A program made the position numbers and the translations under genes. This document shows positions 41,299-51,055 of a DNA stretch of 64,000 nucleotides, piece by piece. Every line of letters starts with the position of its first letter. Within the stretch, counting starts at the first letter, position 1. Source of the DNA: Candidimonas sp. (GTDB lineage: Bacteria; Pseudomonadota; Gammaproteobacteria; Burkholderiales; Burkholderiaceae_B); NCBI GenBank assembly GCA_004297945.1, contig SCRC01000063.1, positions 1-64,000 of the forward strand, given 5' to 3'. A model generated the notes under the pieces. The model did no database searches. It saw nothing but the letters and a program-made list of their open reading frames with translations, and was not told the origin of the DNA.

Positions 41299-42870
41299 TT
41301 ACGCCACATTTTTAGCGTAGGGGCTGGTTTCCGATAGAGTGATGGTAGCCCTGATCATTTGTTCCATGAGCTCGCGAACAGTCTTGTCGCTGGCCTGGGC
41401 CCACAAGTTGTCGTATTCCCACGGATCGTTTTGATGATCGTAGATTTCTGCCCATTCCACGCCATCATAGACGCTCAGACGATGCTGCGCGGTGATCAAA
41501 GTGCGCATGCGTACGCGATTTGCAAATCCTAATGCTATGCGCTGGCCTTCTTCCTCGACAAGGACCGATTCGCGAATCTTGTCCGCTTCATTTTTGATCA
41601 AAGGCAGCATGGAATAGCCTTGCATTCCGTTATAAGCGGGTATTCCGGCTCGTTCCAGAATGGTGGGGGCAATGTCTATAGTGCTTAGCAAGGAGTCGTT
41701 GCATGCTTGTGCGGAATGCAGAGGATCCGACCAGATGAACGGGCTGCGAATTACGCTGCGATAGTGCAAGGGCCCTTTCCAAAGCAGTTGGTGATCACCC
41801 ATGAAATCTCCGTGATCGGTGGTGAAGATTATCACAGTATTCGAACCCAGGCCCAGCGCTTTCAGTGTATCTAGAATGCGCCCGACCTGGAAGTCAATAT
41901 GAGCGGTAGAGCCATGAGAAAGTGCGACCGCCTCGCGGGCTTCCTTTTCGCTCGCAGCAAAAACTCCGGGCGTTGACTTGATGGCATGGCCAGCATCGCG
42001 CTGCGCGCGCAGCCAAGCCAGATGTGGGGGTGGCCTACAGACTCTGTAAAAAGTTTCTGGCAGTTCGATCCCATCTGGGCGGTACATGTCCCAATAGTAA
42101 CCAGGCGGAGTAAACGGATGGTGCGGATCAGGAAACGAGCAATACAGGAAGAAGGGCTGTGTTTTGTTGACCTGTTCCTGAAGGTAGTGGATAGTTTTGT
42201 CTGCGATCCAGGCAGTCGGATGCAGTTCCTGCGGTATCCGGGTGCGCCAGGCCTGACGATACGTGCTCAATTTACACTCAGGCGTAGGTAGGGCGTGCTC
42301 AGGGCCGGATATCCCTGCTATGCCCGGATAATGAGTTTGCAGCCAACGCCAGTAATGGCCGTGTAAACGGTCGCCGTGGCCGTTGGCCAGGGCGACGTCG
42401 GTGAAGCCGTAAAACGGCAAATCCATGCATGGTTGATCGGGAGAGTCCCAGAACGAGGGCGATTCCTGCTTGTAGTTGCCCTTGGCTTCCTGGTGCGCCT
42501 GCGCTGCTGCCCGATCTTCGGCGCGAACGGGCCACTGAGGCGGCTGATCGGTCATGTTTTGCAGGTGCGACTTGCCGGTTATTATGGTGCGGTAACCATG
42601 AACCCTGAGCGTCTCCACAAATGTGTTAGCGCCTAGTGATAAGGGAATGCCATTGTGGCGAACGCCGTGTCGCGAGGGCATGCGTCCGGTCATTAGGCTG
42701 GCGCGGTTGGGCATGCAGATCCCGCTGGCAACGTAAAGATTTTGAGAGCGCCACCCACTTTTGGCCAAACCGTCTATATTCGGAGTGAGCAGGATCGGGT
42801 TGTCATAGCAGCTCAAATGGGTGGCAGGCAACTGGTCGGCGATAATGAACAGGAAATTCGGTTTGAACAT
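41299..42870 (-). CDS. Sulfatase (FGly-type, CxPxR motif)
   Basis: NFLFIIADQLPATHLSCYDNPILLTPNIDGLAKSGW; GICMPNRASLMTGRMPSRHG. Confidence 0.92.
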   Translation of the reverse strand: MFKPNFLFIIADQLPATHLSCYDNPILLTPNIDGLAKSGWRSQNLYVASGICMPNRASLMTGRMPSRHGVRHNGIPLSLGANTFVETLRVHGYRTIITGKSHLQNMTDQPPQWPVRAEDRAAAQAHQEAKGNYKQESPSFWDSPDQPCMDLPFYGFTDVALANGHGDRLHGHYWRWLQTHYPGIAGISGPEHALPTPECKLSTYRQAWRTRIPQELHPTAWIADKTIHYLQEQVNKTQPFFLYCSFPDPHHPFTPPGYYWDMYRPDGIELPETFYRVCRPPPHLAWLRAQRDAGHAIKSTPGVFAASEKEAREAVALSHGSTAHIDFQVGRILDTLKALGLGSNTVIIFTTDHGDFMGDHQLLWKGPLHYRSVIRSPFIWSDPLHSAQACNDSLLSTIDIAPTILERAGIPAYNGMQGYSMLPLIKNEADKIRESVLVEEEGQRIALGFANRVRMRTLITAQHRLSVYDGVEWAEIYDHQNDPWEYDNLWAQASDKTVRELMEQMIRATITLSETSPYAKNVA

Positions 42871-42896
42871 GGTTGTAGCTGATCCGGCGCCATTGT

Positions 42897-43880
42897 TTAA
42901 TCGACCTGGCTACCCGATTTTTTAATGATGTCGGCCCATCCTGCCTCGTCTTTTTTCAGAAATTGATTCAGCGCGTCAACGCTCATAGGATTGGCCTGAA
43001 GTCCTATGTCTGCCAGCTTTTTTCGAAAGGCTGGTATCTTCAACAATCCGTTGATATTTTTGTTGAGCAGTGCAACGATGGCTTTCGGTGTGTTGGCCGG
43101 AGCAGCGATGCTTTGCCAAATTTGCAGGTTCATGAAAGGAAAGCTGTCCGTGATGGGCGGCACGTTTGGCAAAGTGTCCAGCCGCGTTGAACCGCTCACG
43201 GCAAGAGCTTTGAGTTTCCCCGCTTTGATTTGAGGAGTGGCAATGGCGGCGTCAAGGAACATGAAATCTACTCGTCCCGACATTACCGAGGTCATCGCTG
43301 TCGGCGATCCTTGAAACGGAATATGCGTGATATTTAGTTTTTCATGCGATTTAAGCAGTTCCATCAATAAGTGATGTCCGGTTCCACTTCCCGGTGAAGC
43401 AAATGTGTATTTCCCCGGATTCTTCTTGGCTAGCCCAACCAACTCGACTGCCGTGTTTGCGGGAAAATTCGGTCGCGCGACGAGGATGAGGGTAACGTTG
43501 CCCAGCATGGCTACGCCGGTCAGTTGGTTTGATCTGAACTTGGTGTGTTTATATAACGCGGGCGAGATGCTAAGCGTCGTGGTGGTGGCCACCATGAGCC
43601 GATATCCATCCGGCTTATCCTTGGCCACTTGTTGTGCGGCCAGCAGTGTTCCTGCCCCAGGTTTATTTTCGACGATAAACGATTGTTTCAGTTTCCCAGA
43701 GAGCTGGTCGGCAATAAGCCGCCCCAGGTTGTCTGTGAGCCCTCCAGGTGGGAACGGCACGATTATGGTGACTGGCCTGTTCGGGTAAGCGGCGTCGGCC
43801 GAGTAGGCGGGTGCGGCGTTTACCAAAACAGAACAGCCCGCTATGAATATAAACAGTTTGATTAATTGCTTGACAACCAT
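42897..43880 (-). CDS. Bug/TctC family tripartite tricarboxylate transporter substrate-binding protein
   Basis: YPNRPVTIIVPFPPGGLTDNLGRLIADQLSGKLKQSFIVENKPGAGTLLAAQQVAKDKPDGY. Confidence 0.95.
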   Translation of the reverse strand: MVVKQLIKLFIFIAGCSVLVNAAPAYSADAAYPNRPVTIIVPFPPGGLTDNLGRLIADQLSGKLKQSFIVENKPGAGTLLAAQQVAKDKPDGYRLMVATTTTLSISPALYKHTKFRSNQLTGVAMLGNVTLILVARPNFPANTAVELVGLAKKNPGKYTFASPGSGTGHHLLMELLKSHEKLNITHIPFQGSPTAMTSVMSGRVDFMFLDAAIATPQIKAGKLKALAVSGSTRLDTLPNVPPITDSFPFMNLQIWQSIAAPANTPKAIVALLNKNINGLLKIPAFRKKLADIGLQANPMSVDALNQFLKKDEAGWADIIKKSGSQVD

Positions 43881-43891
43881 GATTGTCTCCT

Positions 43892-44863
43892 TTAACGCTC
43901 GAATTCACGTATGGGCTTTGGGCGGCTCGTATTTGACGCCTGCTTGCCGTCGGGCAGGGCGTCTACGGCTTCTTTTTCATAAAGGCCACTTACGCCCACC
44001 ACGTTGTCTCCCGCGACGGTTACACGCTCCATGGTGCGGCGCTGCGGGTAATAGTCATGAGGCGCGTAGTGCTGAACAGACCTGTTGTCCCACATGACAA
44101 CGGTGTTGGGTTCCCATTTGACCCTAAGTTGATACTCAGGAATGGCGGCGCGACTGTAGAGATGGTTGAGAATGGCTTCACTTTCATCGGCGCGCAAGTC
44201 TCGCAATTGCAACGTAAATTGCGGGTTTACATTCAGGATTCTGCGTTGAGTGACTGGATGGACCCGGACTACCGGATGCCAGCGCTTGGGGTATTCGATT
44301 TCCAGCTCTCGCAATTTTTTTTGATGTTTTTCGGAACTGGTGAACAACGGCCTCCAAGGTTTGAAGTCATGCAGTGCTTCAAGGCCGTGTATATATTGTT
44401 TCATTCGCTCGGACAAGCCTGTATAGGCCGCTGTCATACTCGAAAAAAGGGTGTCGCCACCATATTCGGGCACCACTCGAGCGCGCAGGATTGTTCCCAG
44501 CGGAGGGTTCTTGCGGAAGGTTTCATCTGAGTGCCATTGGTCTGTAAGCGCTGGTGGATTGTCGGCGCTGTAATCAAGGACTATGACTTCACGTTTGTCA
44601 TCCAGATTAGGTGAAAAAGGATGAGTGGACAATTTTCCGAAAAGGCGGGCAAATGCCATTTGTTGATCTAGCGTAATGTTCTGATTGCGCATCACAATAA
44701 CTTGGTGCTCAACGAGAGCGCGGTGGACAATATGAAAGTCCGCTTCGCTTAGCGGCTGGCTCAGATCGATATTGTGCAGTAGTGCGCCGATATTGCCATT
44801 GATGCGTTGGACAGTGATATCGGAATCGACAGAGGCCTGTTGCATCGTGATATTTCGTGACAT
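43892..44863 (-). CDS. TauD/TfdA family Fe(II)/2-oxoglutarate dioxygenase
   Basis: DQWHSDETFRKNPPLGTILRA (HxD) and VMWDNRSVQHYAPHDYYPQRRTMERVT (distal His/Arg). Confidence 0.93.
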   Translation of the reverse strand: MSRNITMQQASVDSDITVQRINGNIGALLHNIDLSQPLSEADFHIVHRALVEHQVIVMRNQNITLDQQMAFARLFGKLSTHPFSPNLDDKREVIVLDYSADNPPALTDQWHSDETFRKNPPLGTILRARVVPEYGGDTLFSSMTAAYTGLSERMKQYIHGLEALHDFKPWRPLFTSSEKHQKKLRELEIEYPKRWHPVVRVHPVTQRRILNVNPQFTLQLRDLRADESEAILNHLYSRAAIPEYQLRVKWEPNTVVMWDNRSVQHYAPHDYYPQRRTMERVTVAGDNVVGVSGLYEKEAVDALPDGKQASNTSRPKPIREFER

Positions 44864-45028
44864 GGTAGGTGTCTCCCTTGCTACGGTCTTGGCCTTGAAT
44901 TTTTTACTATAAATTCATTGTTGTGTTAAGTATTATTCAATTATTTGATAATGTCAATGAATTGATTTCCCGAGGCCGTAGCATGCGGATATGGCGGAGG
45001 TGCATTGACAGACACTTGAAAAAAACAG

Positions 45029-45048
45029 ATCATTAACTAGTTAATGAT
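45029..45048. promoter_or_regulatory. 20-bp perfect palindrome ATCATTAACTAGTTAATGAT upstream of hpaE, candidate HpaR operator
   Basis: Perfect dyad 57 bp upstream of the GTG start. Confidence 0.65.
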
Positions 45049-45104
45049 ATCCGGCCTTGGCCGCCGGTGATTTCAACCGACTGCGGGGCAACAAGGAGAA
45101 TAGT

Positions 45105-46571
45105 GTGAGCATCAAACATTGGATCAATGGCAAAGAGGTCGACAGCAAAGGCCGGTTCACCACTTACAACCCGGCTACCGGAGATGCCATAGCCGAAGTC
45201 GCGGCCGGCGGCGAGACGGAAATCGAAGCCGCAGTGGCGGCCGCCAAGGCGGCCTTCCCCAAGTGGGCCAACACGCCGGCGGGCGAACGTGCACGCCTGA
45301 TGCGGCGCCTGGGTGAACTGATCGACCGCAATGTGCCGGAACTGGCCGAGCTTGAAACCCGTGATACGGGCCTGCCGATTTCCCAGACCCGCAAGCAACT
45401 GATTCCGCGCGCTTCGCAAAACTTCAATTTTTTTGCTGAGGTATGCACGCGCATGAACGGCCACTCCTATCCGGTTGATGACCAGATGCTCAACTACACG
45501 CTGTACCAGCCGGTGGGCGTGTGCGCCCTAATTTCGCCCTGGAATGTGCCGTTCATGACAGCCACTTGGAAAACCGCGCCATGTCTGGCGTTGGGCAACA
45601 CGGCCGTGCTGAAGATGTCTGAGCTGTCGCCGCTTACGGCCGATCAGTTGGGGCGGTTGGCCCTGGAAGCCGGGATCCCGCCAGGCGTATTGAACGTGGT
45701 GCAGGGTTATGGCGCGACCGCTGGCGATGCACTGGTGCGCCACCCGGATGTGCGTGCCATTTCCTTTACCGGTGGTACGGCCACCGGCAAGAAAATCATT
45801 GTCCATGCCGGCGGGGTCAAAAAATTTTCTATGGAGCTGGGCGGCAAATCGCCCGTTTTAGTATTCGACGATGCCGATGTTGAACGGGCGCTGGATGCCG
45901 CCCTGTTCACCATTTTTTCGCTCAATGGCGAACGTTGCACCGCAGGTTCGCGCATCTTTATCCAGGAAACGGTATACGACGATTTCGTGCGCAAATTTGC
46001 CGAGCGCGCCAATCGTCTGGTGGTGGGCGATCCCTTAGATGAAAAAACCAATTTGGGCTCCATGATTACGCGCCAGCACTGGGAGAAAGTCACCGGGTAT
46101 ATTCGACTAGCCGAACAGGAGGGCGCGCGCATATTGGCAGGTGGCGCCGACAAGCCGGCGGGCCTGCCTGCCTATCTACAGAAAGGTAATTTTCTGCGCC
46201 CGACGGTGCTGGCAGATGTCGACAATCGCATGCGCTGCGCACAGGAAGAAATCTTCGGGCCGGTAGCTTGCCTGCTGCCTTTCAAAAACGAAGAAGACGG
46301 CCTGACTCTGGCCAACGACATCAAGTATGGTCTGGCTTCATATATCTGGACTAACGATATCGGTCGTGCTCATCGTCTGGCACGCGGCATTGAAGCCGGA
46401 ATGGTGTTTATCAATAGCCAGAACGTGCGCGATTTGCGCCAGCCTTTTGGCGGCACCAAGGACTCAGGCACCGGCCGCGAGGGGGGTGAATACAGCTTTG
46501 AGGTGTTTGCTGACGTCAAGAATGTATGCGTGTCCATGGGCAGCCATCATATTCCTAGGTGGGGTGTGTAG
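45105..46571 (+). CDS. hpaE: 5-carboxymethyl-2-hydroxymuconate semialdehyde dehydrogenase
   Basis: ALDH fold (SMELGGKSPVLVFDDAD, NGERCTAGSRIF); HpaE-like N-terminus IKHWINGKEVDSKGRFTTYNPATGDAIAEVAAG; GTG start after AAGGAG. Confidence 0.94.
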   Translation: MSIKHWINGKEVDSKGRFTTYNPATGDAIAEVAAGGETEIEAAVAAAKAAFPKWANTPAGERARLMRRLGELIDRNVPELAELETRDTGLPISQTRKQLIPRASQNFNFFAEVCTRMNGHSYPVDDQMLNYTLYQPVGVCALISPWNVPFMTATWKTAPCLALGNTAVLKMSELSPLTADQLGRLALEAGIPPGVLNVVQGYGATAGDALVRHPDVRAISFTGGTATGKKIIVHAGGVKKFSMELGGKSPVLVFDDADVERALDAALFTIFSLNGERCTAGSRIFIQETVYDDFVRKFAERANRLVVGDPLDEKTNLGSMITRQHWEKVTGYIRLAEQEGARILAGGADKPAGLPAYLQKGNFLRPTVLADVDNRMRCAQEEIFGPVACLLPFKNEEDGLTLANDIKYGLASYIWTNDIGRAHRLARGIEAGMVFINSQNVRDLRQPFGGTKDSGTGREGGEYSFEVFADVKNVCVSMGSHHIPRWGV

Positions 46572-46634
46572 GTTTCACCGCATCTGGTGCATTGGATCTG
46601 CAGACACGGCCGGCGATCGGCATGGGAGACTGAA

Positions 46635-47483
46635 ATGGGAAAATTATCGTTGGCGGCCAAGGTCACGCACGTGCCGTCCATGTATCTGTCCGAACTACCC
46701 GGTAAGCATCATGGTTGTCGCGACGCCGCCATACAGGGGCATCGTATTATCGGTCAGCGCTGCCGGGAGCTGGGCGTGGATACACTGCTGGTTTTCGATG
46801 TGCACTGGCTAGTCAATGCGGGCTATCACGTTAATTGCAATCATCGTTTTGCCGGAATTTACACTAGCAATGAATTGCCACATTTCATTAAGAATATGGA
46901 GTATCAGTATTCTGGCAATCCCGAGCTGGGCCGACTGATTGCCGAGGTGGCAAACGCTCACGGGGTAGGCACGCGTGCCCACGAAATCGATAGCCTTGAG
47001 CTGGAGTACGGCACGTTGGTGCCCATGCGCTACATGAACTCAGATCAGCATTTCAGCGTGGTTTCAGTGGCTGCCTGGTGTGCCTGGCACGATCTGCAGG
47101 AAAGCCGCCGCTTTGGCGCCGCCGTGCTTGAAGCCATAAATCGCAGCGACAGCAATGTGGCCGTACTGGCGAGCGGTTCGCTATCGCATCGTTTCAATGA
47201 CAACGGTCGTCCCGAAGAGTCCATGCACCAGATCAGCCGTGAATTTTTTCGCCAGGTCGATTTGCGCGTGGTCGACTTGTGGCGCCAGGGCGATTGGAAA
47301 ACCTTTTGCAGGATGTTGCCTGAATACGCCGATTTGTGCGTAGGCGAAGGCGGCATGCACGACACGGCCATGCTGCTGGGCTTGCTGGGTTGGGACAGCT
47401 ACGCTAGGCCAGTCGAAATCGTGACCGATTACTTTGCCAGTTCGGGCACAGGCCAGATCAACGCCATATTTCCGCTCCCCTAG
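46635..47483 (+). CDS. hpaD: 3,4-dihydroxyphenylacetate (homoprotocatechuate) 2,3-dioxygenase
   Basis: LAAKVTHVPSMYLSELPGKHHGCRDAAIQGHRIIGQRCRELGVDTLLVFDVHWLVNAGYHVN. Confidence 0.95.
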   Translation: MGKLSLAAKVTHVPSMYLSELPGKHHGCRDAAIQGHRIIGQRCRELGVDTLLVFDVHWLVNAGYHVNCNHRFAGIYTSNELPHFIKNMEYQYSGNPELGRLIAEVANAHGVGTRAHEIDSLELEYGTLVPMRYMNSDQHFSVVSVAAWCAWHDLQESRRFGAAVLEAINRSDSNVAVLASGSLSHRFNDNGRPEESMHQISREFFRQVDLRVVDLWRQGDWKTFCRMLPEYADLCVGEGGMHDTAMLLGLLGWDSYARPVEIVTDYFASSGTGQINAIFPLP

Positions 47484-47516
47484 CCTCCGGACGCTGGCCG
47501 ATGATGAGACGCGCCG

Positions 47517-47963
47517 TTAGTGCCGTGGATCTTCTTGGTTGACCAGCCGCATCGCGGCGTCGATGTCGCGGTACAGGCGTTCAAGCAAGCCTCTGCCTAT
47601 CTTGTCTTCGAGTCTCTGATATTTTTCGTCGATTTTGGGCCGCATGCGTTTGATGAGTGTTCGACTTTTTGCGGTAAGGGAAACCTCTTGGCGCCGTTGA
47701 TCTGCTTCTGAGCGGGTGCGCCGGATTAGGCCGGATTGCTCCATGCCTGCCAGCATGCGCGTCAGGCTGGGGCTGAGAATCTGGCAATTGCGGGCAATCT
47801 GATTGGGTTCCTGAGAGTCTTGCTCACTTAGCGTACGCAATACGCGCCACTGCTGTTCAGTGACACCCGCTTCGTTGAGTATGGGCCGAAAGTGCGCCAT
47901 CAGGGTCTCGCGAGCATTAAGCAGCAGGTGCGGCAGGTTCCGATGGTGAAACGATGTATTCAT
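47517..47963 (-). CDS. hpaR: Homoprotocatechuate degradation operon regulator HpaR (MarR family)
   Basis: HRNLPHLLLNARETLMAHFRPILNEAGVTEQQWRVLRTLSEQDSQEPNQIARNCQILSPSLTRMLAGMEQSGLIRR. Confidence 0.93.
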   Translation of the reverse strand: MNTSFHHRNLPHLLLNARETLMAHFRPILNEAGVTEQQWRVLRTLSEQDSQEPNQIARNCQILSPSLTRMLAGMEQSGLIRRTRSEADQRRQEVSLTAKSRTLIKRMRPKIDEKYQRLEDKIGRGLLERLYRDIDAAMRLVNQEDPRH

Positions 47964-48363
47964 GTTGCCATGTTAACAAGAACAACGGCTCTATGGAGTG
48001 GAATTATGTGGCCCCTTCCGGACTGCGGGCTACATAAGATGGTTCGGAGATCGCCCCGTTCGAAATTGATACTGCGAGCCGTCGCCCGCACTAGCGGGAC
48101 CAGCGTGCGACGGATTTTGTCCAGCCCCCATCGGGGCGACGGTACGGGAACATTGACTGCGCCACAGGGTATGCAAACCGGGCAGCGTGGTGACGGTATG
48201 TTGGGTCATGGCGGTTCGAGTGGCTCGCGTCAAATGTTCGAGTGCCATCGCTGGGCGGAACCGCGATAGAATGGCGCGACCGGCAGCGGTGCAAAAAAAG
48301 CAGGCAGGTGCGAGCCTACGCACAGGCCGACCCGTGATTGGGCCCGCGATCGGTCGCCGCGGT

Positions 48364-48392
48364 CGTAGACCGCATTTGGCTGTTTCCGGCCT
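48364..48392 (+). repeat. 29-bp direct repeat, left copy (CGTAGACCGCATTTGGCTGTTTCCGGCCT)
   Basis: Identical to 56288-56316. Confidence 0.92.
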
Positions 48393-48623
48393 CTAGGATT
48401 CTGACATTCCGCACGCATGATACGTCGGACAAGCCGCATAAACTTCAACGTCTAATTGCGTTGATGTTGGTATTTGCGGGCGCGGCGATAGCGAAAGATA
48501 CTATCTCAAAGAAAATGAAACAGTTAGCGGCTTGTATGCCGGATGCAAAAATCCCGTTCTTCCAGCCGGAAGAAGTTGGGCTATTATCGTAATAAAATAA
48601 GTTCTATTTCAAAATAGGTTACT

Positions 48624-49508
48624 GTGACCCAACCGATGCCTACAAACAAATCCAGCCCAGTAAAAACCCGCAAAAAGCTTGCCCCTGTCCCCGAATACGA
48701 CATTATACCGTCTACTTCGGCCAGGAAGAGAGGCAAATTGGAAGATGCGTCGCAATCGACTCTGTTCGTGAACTCTGTGGAAAAGGCAATGCGGGTTCTA
48801 GCCATCTTCGACGGCAAGCAGCCCCGGCTTTCGTTATCGCAGATCGCGGTAGTCACTGGTCTGGATCTAAGCGCGGTCCAGCGATTCACCTTCACTCTGT
48901 CGGCACTGGGATATCTGGTGAAGGATCCATTCACGAAAACATATAGCCTGTCGCCAAAGATGCTCGACTTCAGCTACTTCTACTTGGCGTCGAACGAATT
49001 GGTTAACAGAGCAGCACCATATTTGCGTCAGTTGAGCCAGGAAACCGAAGAAACCACGAACATTACGGTGCTTGAAGGCACGGATATTGTGTTTACGTTG
49101 CGGATGATAAGTCGTCATGTCTTGGCCCCGCAGGTCATCACCGGCAGCAGGTTGCCAGCATATTGCACTGCTCCCGGCCTCGCTATTATGGCTAACCTCC
49201 CGCCCGCAGAAGTCCAAAAAATACTGGAACATTCCAACCTGATCGAGCACACGCCGAACACCATTGCCGATCCCGATAAAATCCAACGTCGACTGGGTTC
49301 TATTCGACGGCAAGGATATTCACACACCGAAGGCGAATATTATCTTGGGGATATATCGACTGCAGCGGCCATCCTGGATGCGCATGGCTATCCCATCGGC
49401 GCTGTGAATGTGGCGGTATCACGGGCCAGGTGGCGCGGCGCCAAGGACGAGAAGAAGATGGCTGATCTCGTCATCATGGCTGCTAGCGCGATTTCAGGCC
49501 AGTTTTAG
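48624..49508 (+). CDS. IclR family transcriptional regulator
   Basis: TLFVNSVEKAMRVLAIFDGKQPRLSLSQIAVVTGLDLSAVQRFTFTLSALGYLVKDP. Confidence 0.93.
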   Translation: MTQPMPTNKSSPVKTRKKLAPVPEYDIIPSTSARKRGKLEDASQSTLFVNSVEKAMRVLAIFDGKQPRLSLSQIAVVTGLDLSAVQRFTFTLSALGYLVKDPFTKTYSLSPKMLDFSYFYLASNELVNRAAPYLRQLSQETEETTNITVLEGTDIVFTLRMISRHVLAPQVITGSRLPAYCTAPGLAIMANLPPAEVQKILEHSNLIEHTPNTIADPDKIQRRLGSIRRQGYSHTEGEYYLGDISTAAAILDAHGYPIGAVNVAVSRARWRGAKDEKKMADLVIMAASAISGQF

Positions 49509-51050
49509 CGCCGACATTCTGTCCCAAGCGCCGGAAATATCTTGGGACAACATGTGCTTGCGAATTCGCTCACTGGGAGTCAGTTCGAACCGATCTATAC
49601 CTTGATAATAACGCGGCACCTGGAACGAGGCGAGCCTGTTGCGAGCCCAGGTAGCCAGGTCGGGAAAAGAGACGCTTGAGTTTTCCTTCCACTGAATGTA
49701 AAGCAGTATTTCCTGTTCGCCAATCTCGGATTTCACACCGATTGCAGCCGCTGAAGCGATATCGGGGTGCTCAAGAAATACCCTCTCAATTTCCCACGCG
49801 GATACGTTTTCGCCTCTCACGCGCATGCTCTCCGTTTTCCTACCGACGAAGTACAGGTTACCGGCTGAATCGGCACGCGCCATATCACCGGTATATAGTT
49901 TGCCGTTTCTCAGTACCTGACTCGTCGTATGCGCGTCGTCCAGGTAGCCTGGGAAGAAATTCCCCTCTATTTCTGAAGAGATAACCACCTGTCCCAATTT
50001 CCCGACGGCAACAGGCGCGTCGCTTTCGTCGAGCAATTCGACAGCCAGCCACGGCAATGGTTTGCCTATAGATCCAGGGACGTTGGCCGTGTTCATCGTT
50101 GCAAAACTCGCACCCTCGGTCATTCCATAGCATTCACGGAATTCGATCAGGAACCGATCACGTATCGGCCTCCAGGCCGATACGCTCATCCCAGCCCCCC
50201 AGGCAAGTCGAAGGGTTTGACGGTCTGATCGTGCGGGAACTGGGAGATGCATGAGAATATCCAGAATGCCTCCAAGGTAATGCAATTGCGTACACTTTCC
50301 GTCTTGGATTTGTGTCCAGAACCGGCTTGCTGAAAACGACGGCACAATAACCAGGCATGCCGGCTCTAAAATTGGAACCATCAGCATCTGAGCGCCGCCG
50401 ATGTGACAAAGAGGTTCCCAGAGGAATGGGCGATCGCCGGCGCGTATATTGGCAACAATGCGAGCAGACTCGCTCGCTATTCGCATCATCCGGTGGGTAA
50501 ACACTACGCCCTTGGGCGCCCCCGTGGTTCCCGAAGTGTAAATAATGCACAAAGGACATTCCGGCCCCACGTCGTTCACCAACAGGTCTGCCCCCGACTC
50601 ATGGTCTTCAAGCAGGTTTTCGGAATCCAAAATTGTCATTCCGGGGTACTTTCCACTGATCGATTCGAGTACCTCGGAGTACCTGTGATCCACTAATACT
50701 ATCTTCGGTCGACAATGGTCAAGCTGATAATCGATGCTGGCCGATTTGAGCTTAGTGTTCAAGGGAATCCACACGGCTCCAAGCAACACGAGCGAATAAA
50801 TGCAGGCGACGTGAAAAGGGCTGTTGTCCAGCATCAACGCCACTCGATCTCCTGTAGTGATGCCCATATCGCGAAACAAACATTGCAGCGCTGTCACGCT
50901 ACGTCTGATTCTCGCGACGTCCCATTCCTCTTCTTCGAATGCCAGCAATGGCCGAGTAGAATCGCCGTTCAACCCCTCGTATAACAACTTTACAATATCC
51001 AGATTGTCGTTCTCTGATCGAGCTGGAAAATATTTTAGATAAGGGTGCAT
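49494..51050 (-). CDS. AMP-dependent acyl-CoA synthetase/ligase
   Basis: IIYTSGTTGAPKGVVFTHRMM, YGMTEG, LYTGDMARADSAGNLYFVGRKTESMRVRGENVSAWEIE. Confidence 0.93.
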   Translation of the reverse strand: MHPYLKYFPARSENDNLDIVKLLYEGLNGDSTRPLLAFEEEEWDVARIRRSVTALQCLFRDMGITTGDRVALMLDNSPFHVACIYSLVLLGAVWIPLNTKLKSASIDYQLDHCRPKIVLVDHRYSEVLESISGKYPGMTILDSENLLEDHESGADLLVNDVGPECPLCIIYTSGTTGAPKGVVFTHRMMRIASESARIVANIRAGDRPFLWEPLCHIGGAQMLMVPILEPACLVIVPSFSASRFWTQIQDGKCTQLHYLGGILDILMHLPVPARSDRQTLRLAWGAGMSVSAWRPIRDRFLIEFRECYGMTEGASFATMNTANVPGSIGKPLPWLAVELLDESDAPVAVGKLGQVVISSEIEGNFFPGYLDDAHTTSQVLRNGKLYTGDMARADSAGNLYFVGRKTESMRVRGENVSAWEIERVFLEHPDIASAAAIGVKSEIGEQEILLYIQWKENSSVSFPDLATWARNRLASFQVPRYYQGIDRFELTPSERIRKHMLSQDISGAWDRMSALKLA

Positions 51051-51055
51051 GAGTT

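Noticed and set aside
48030-48592. Possible ORFs or transposase remnant left of the IclR gene
   Set aside because: No convincing domain in any frame; kept only as gene-poor flank of the 29-bp repeat.
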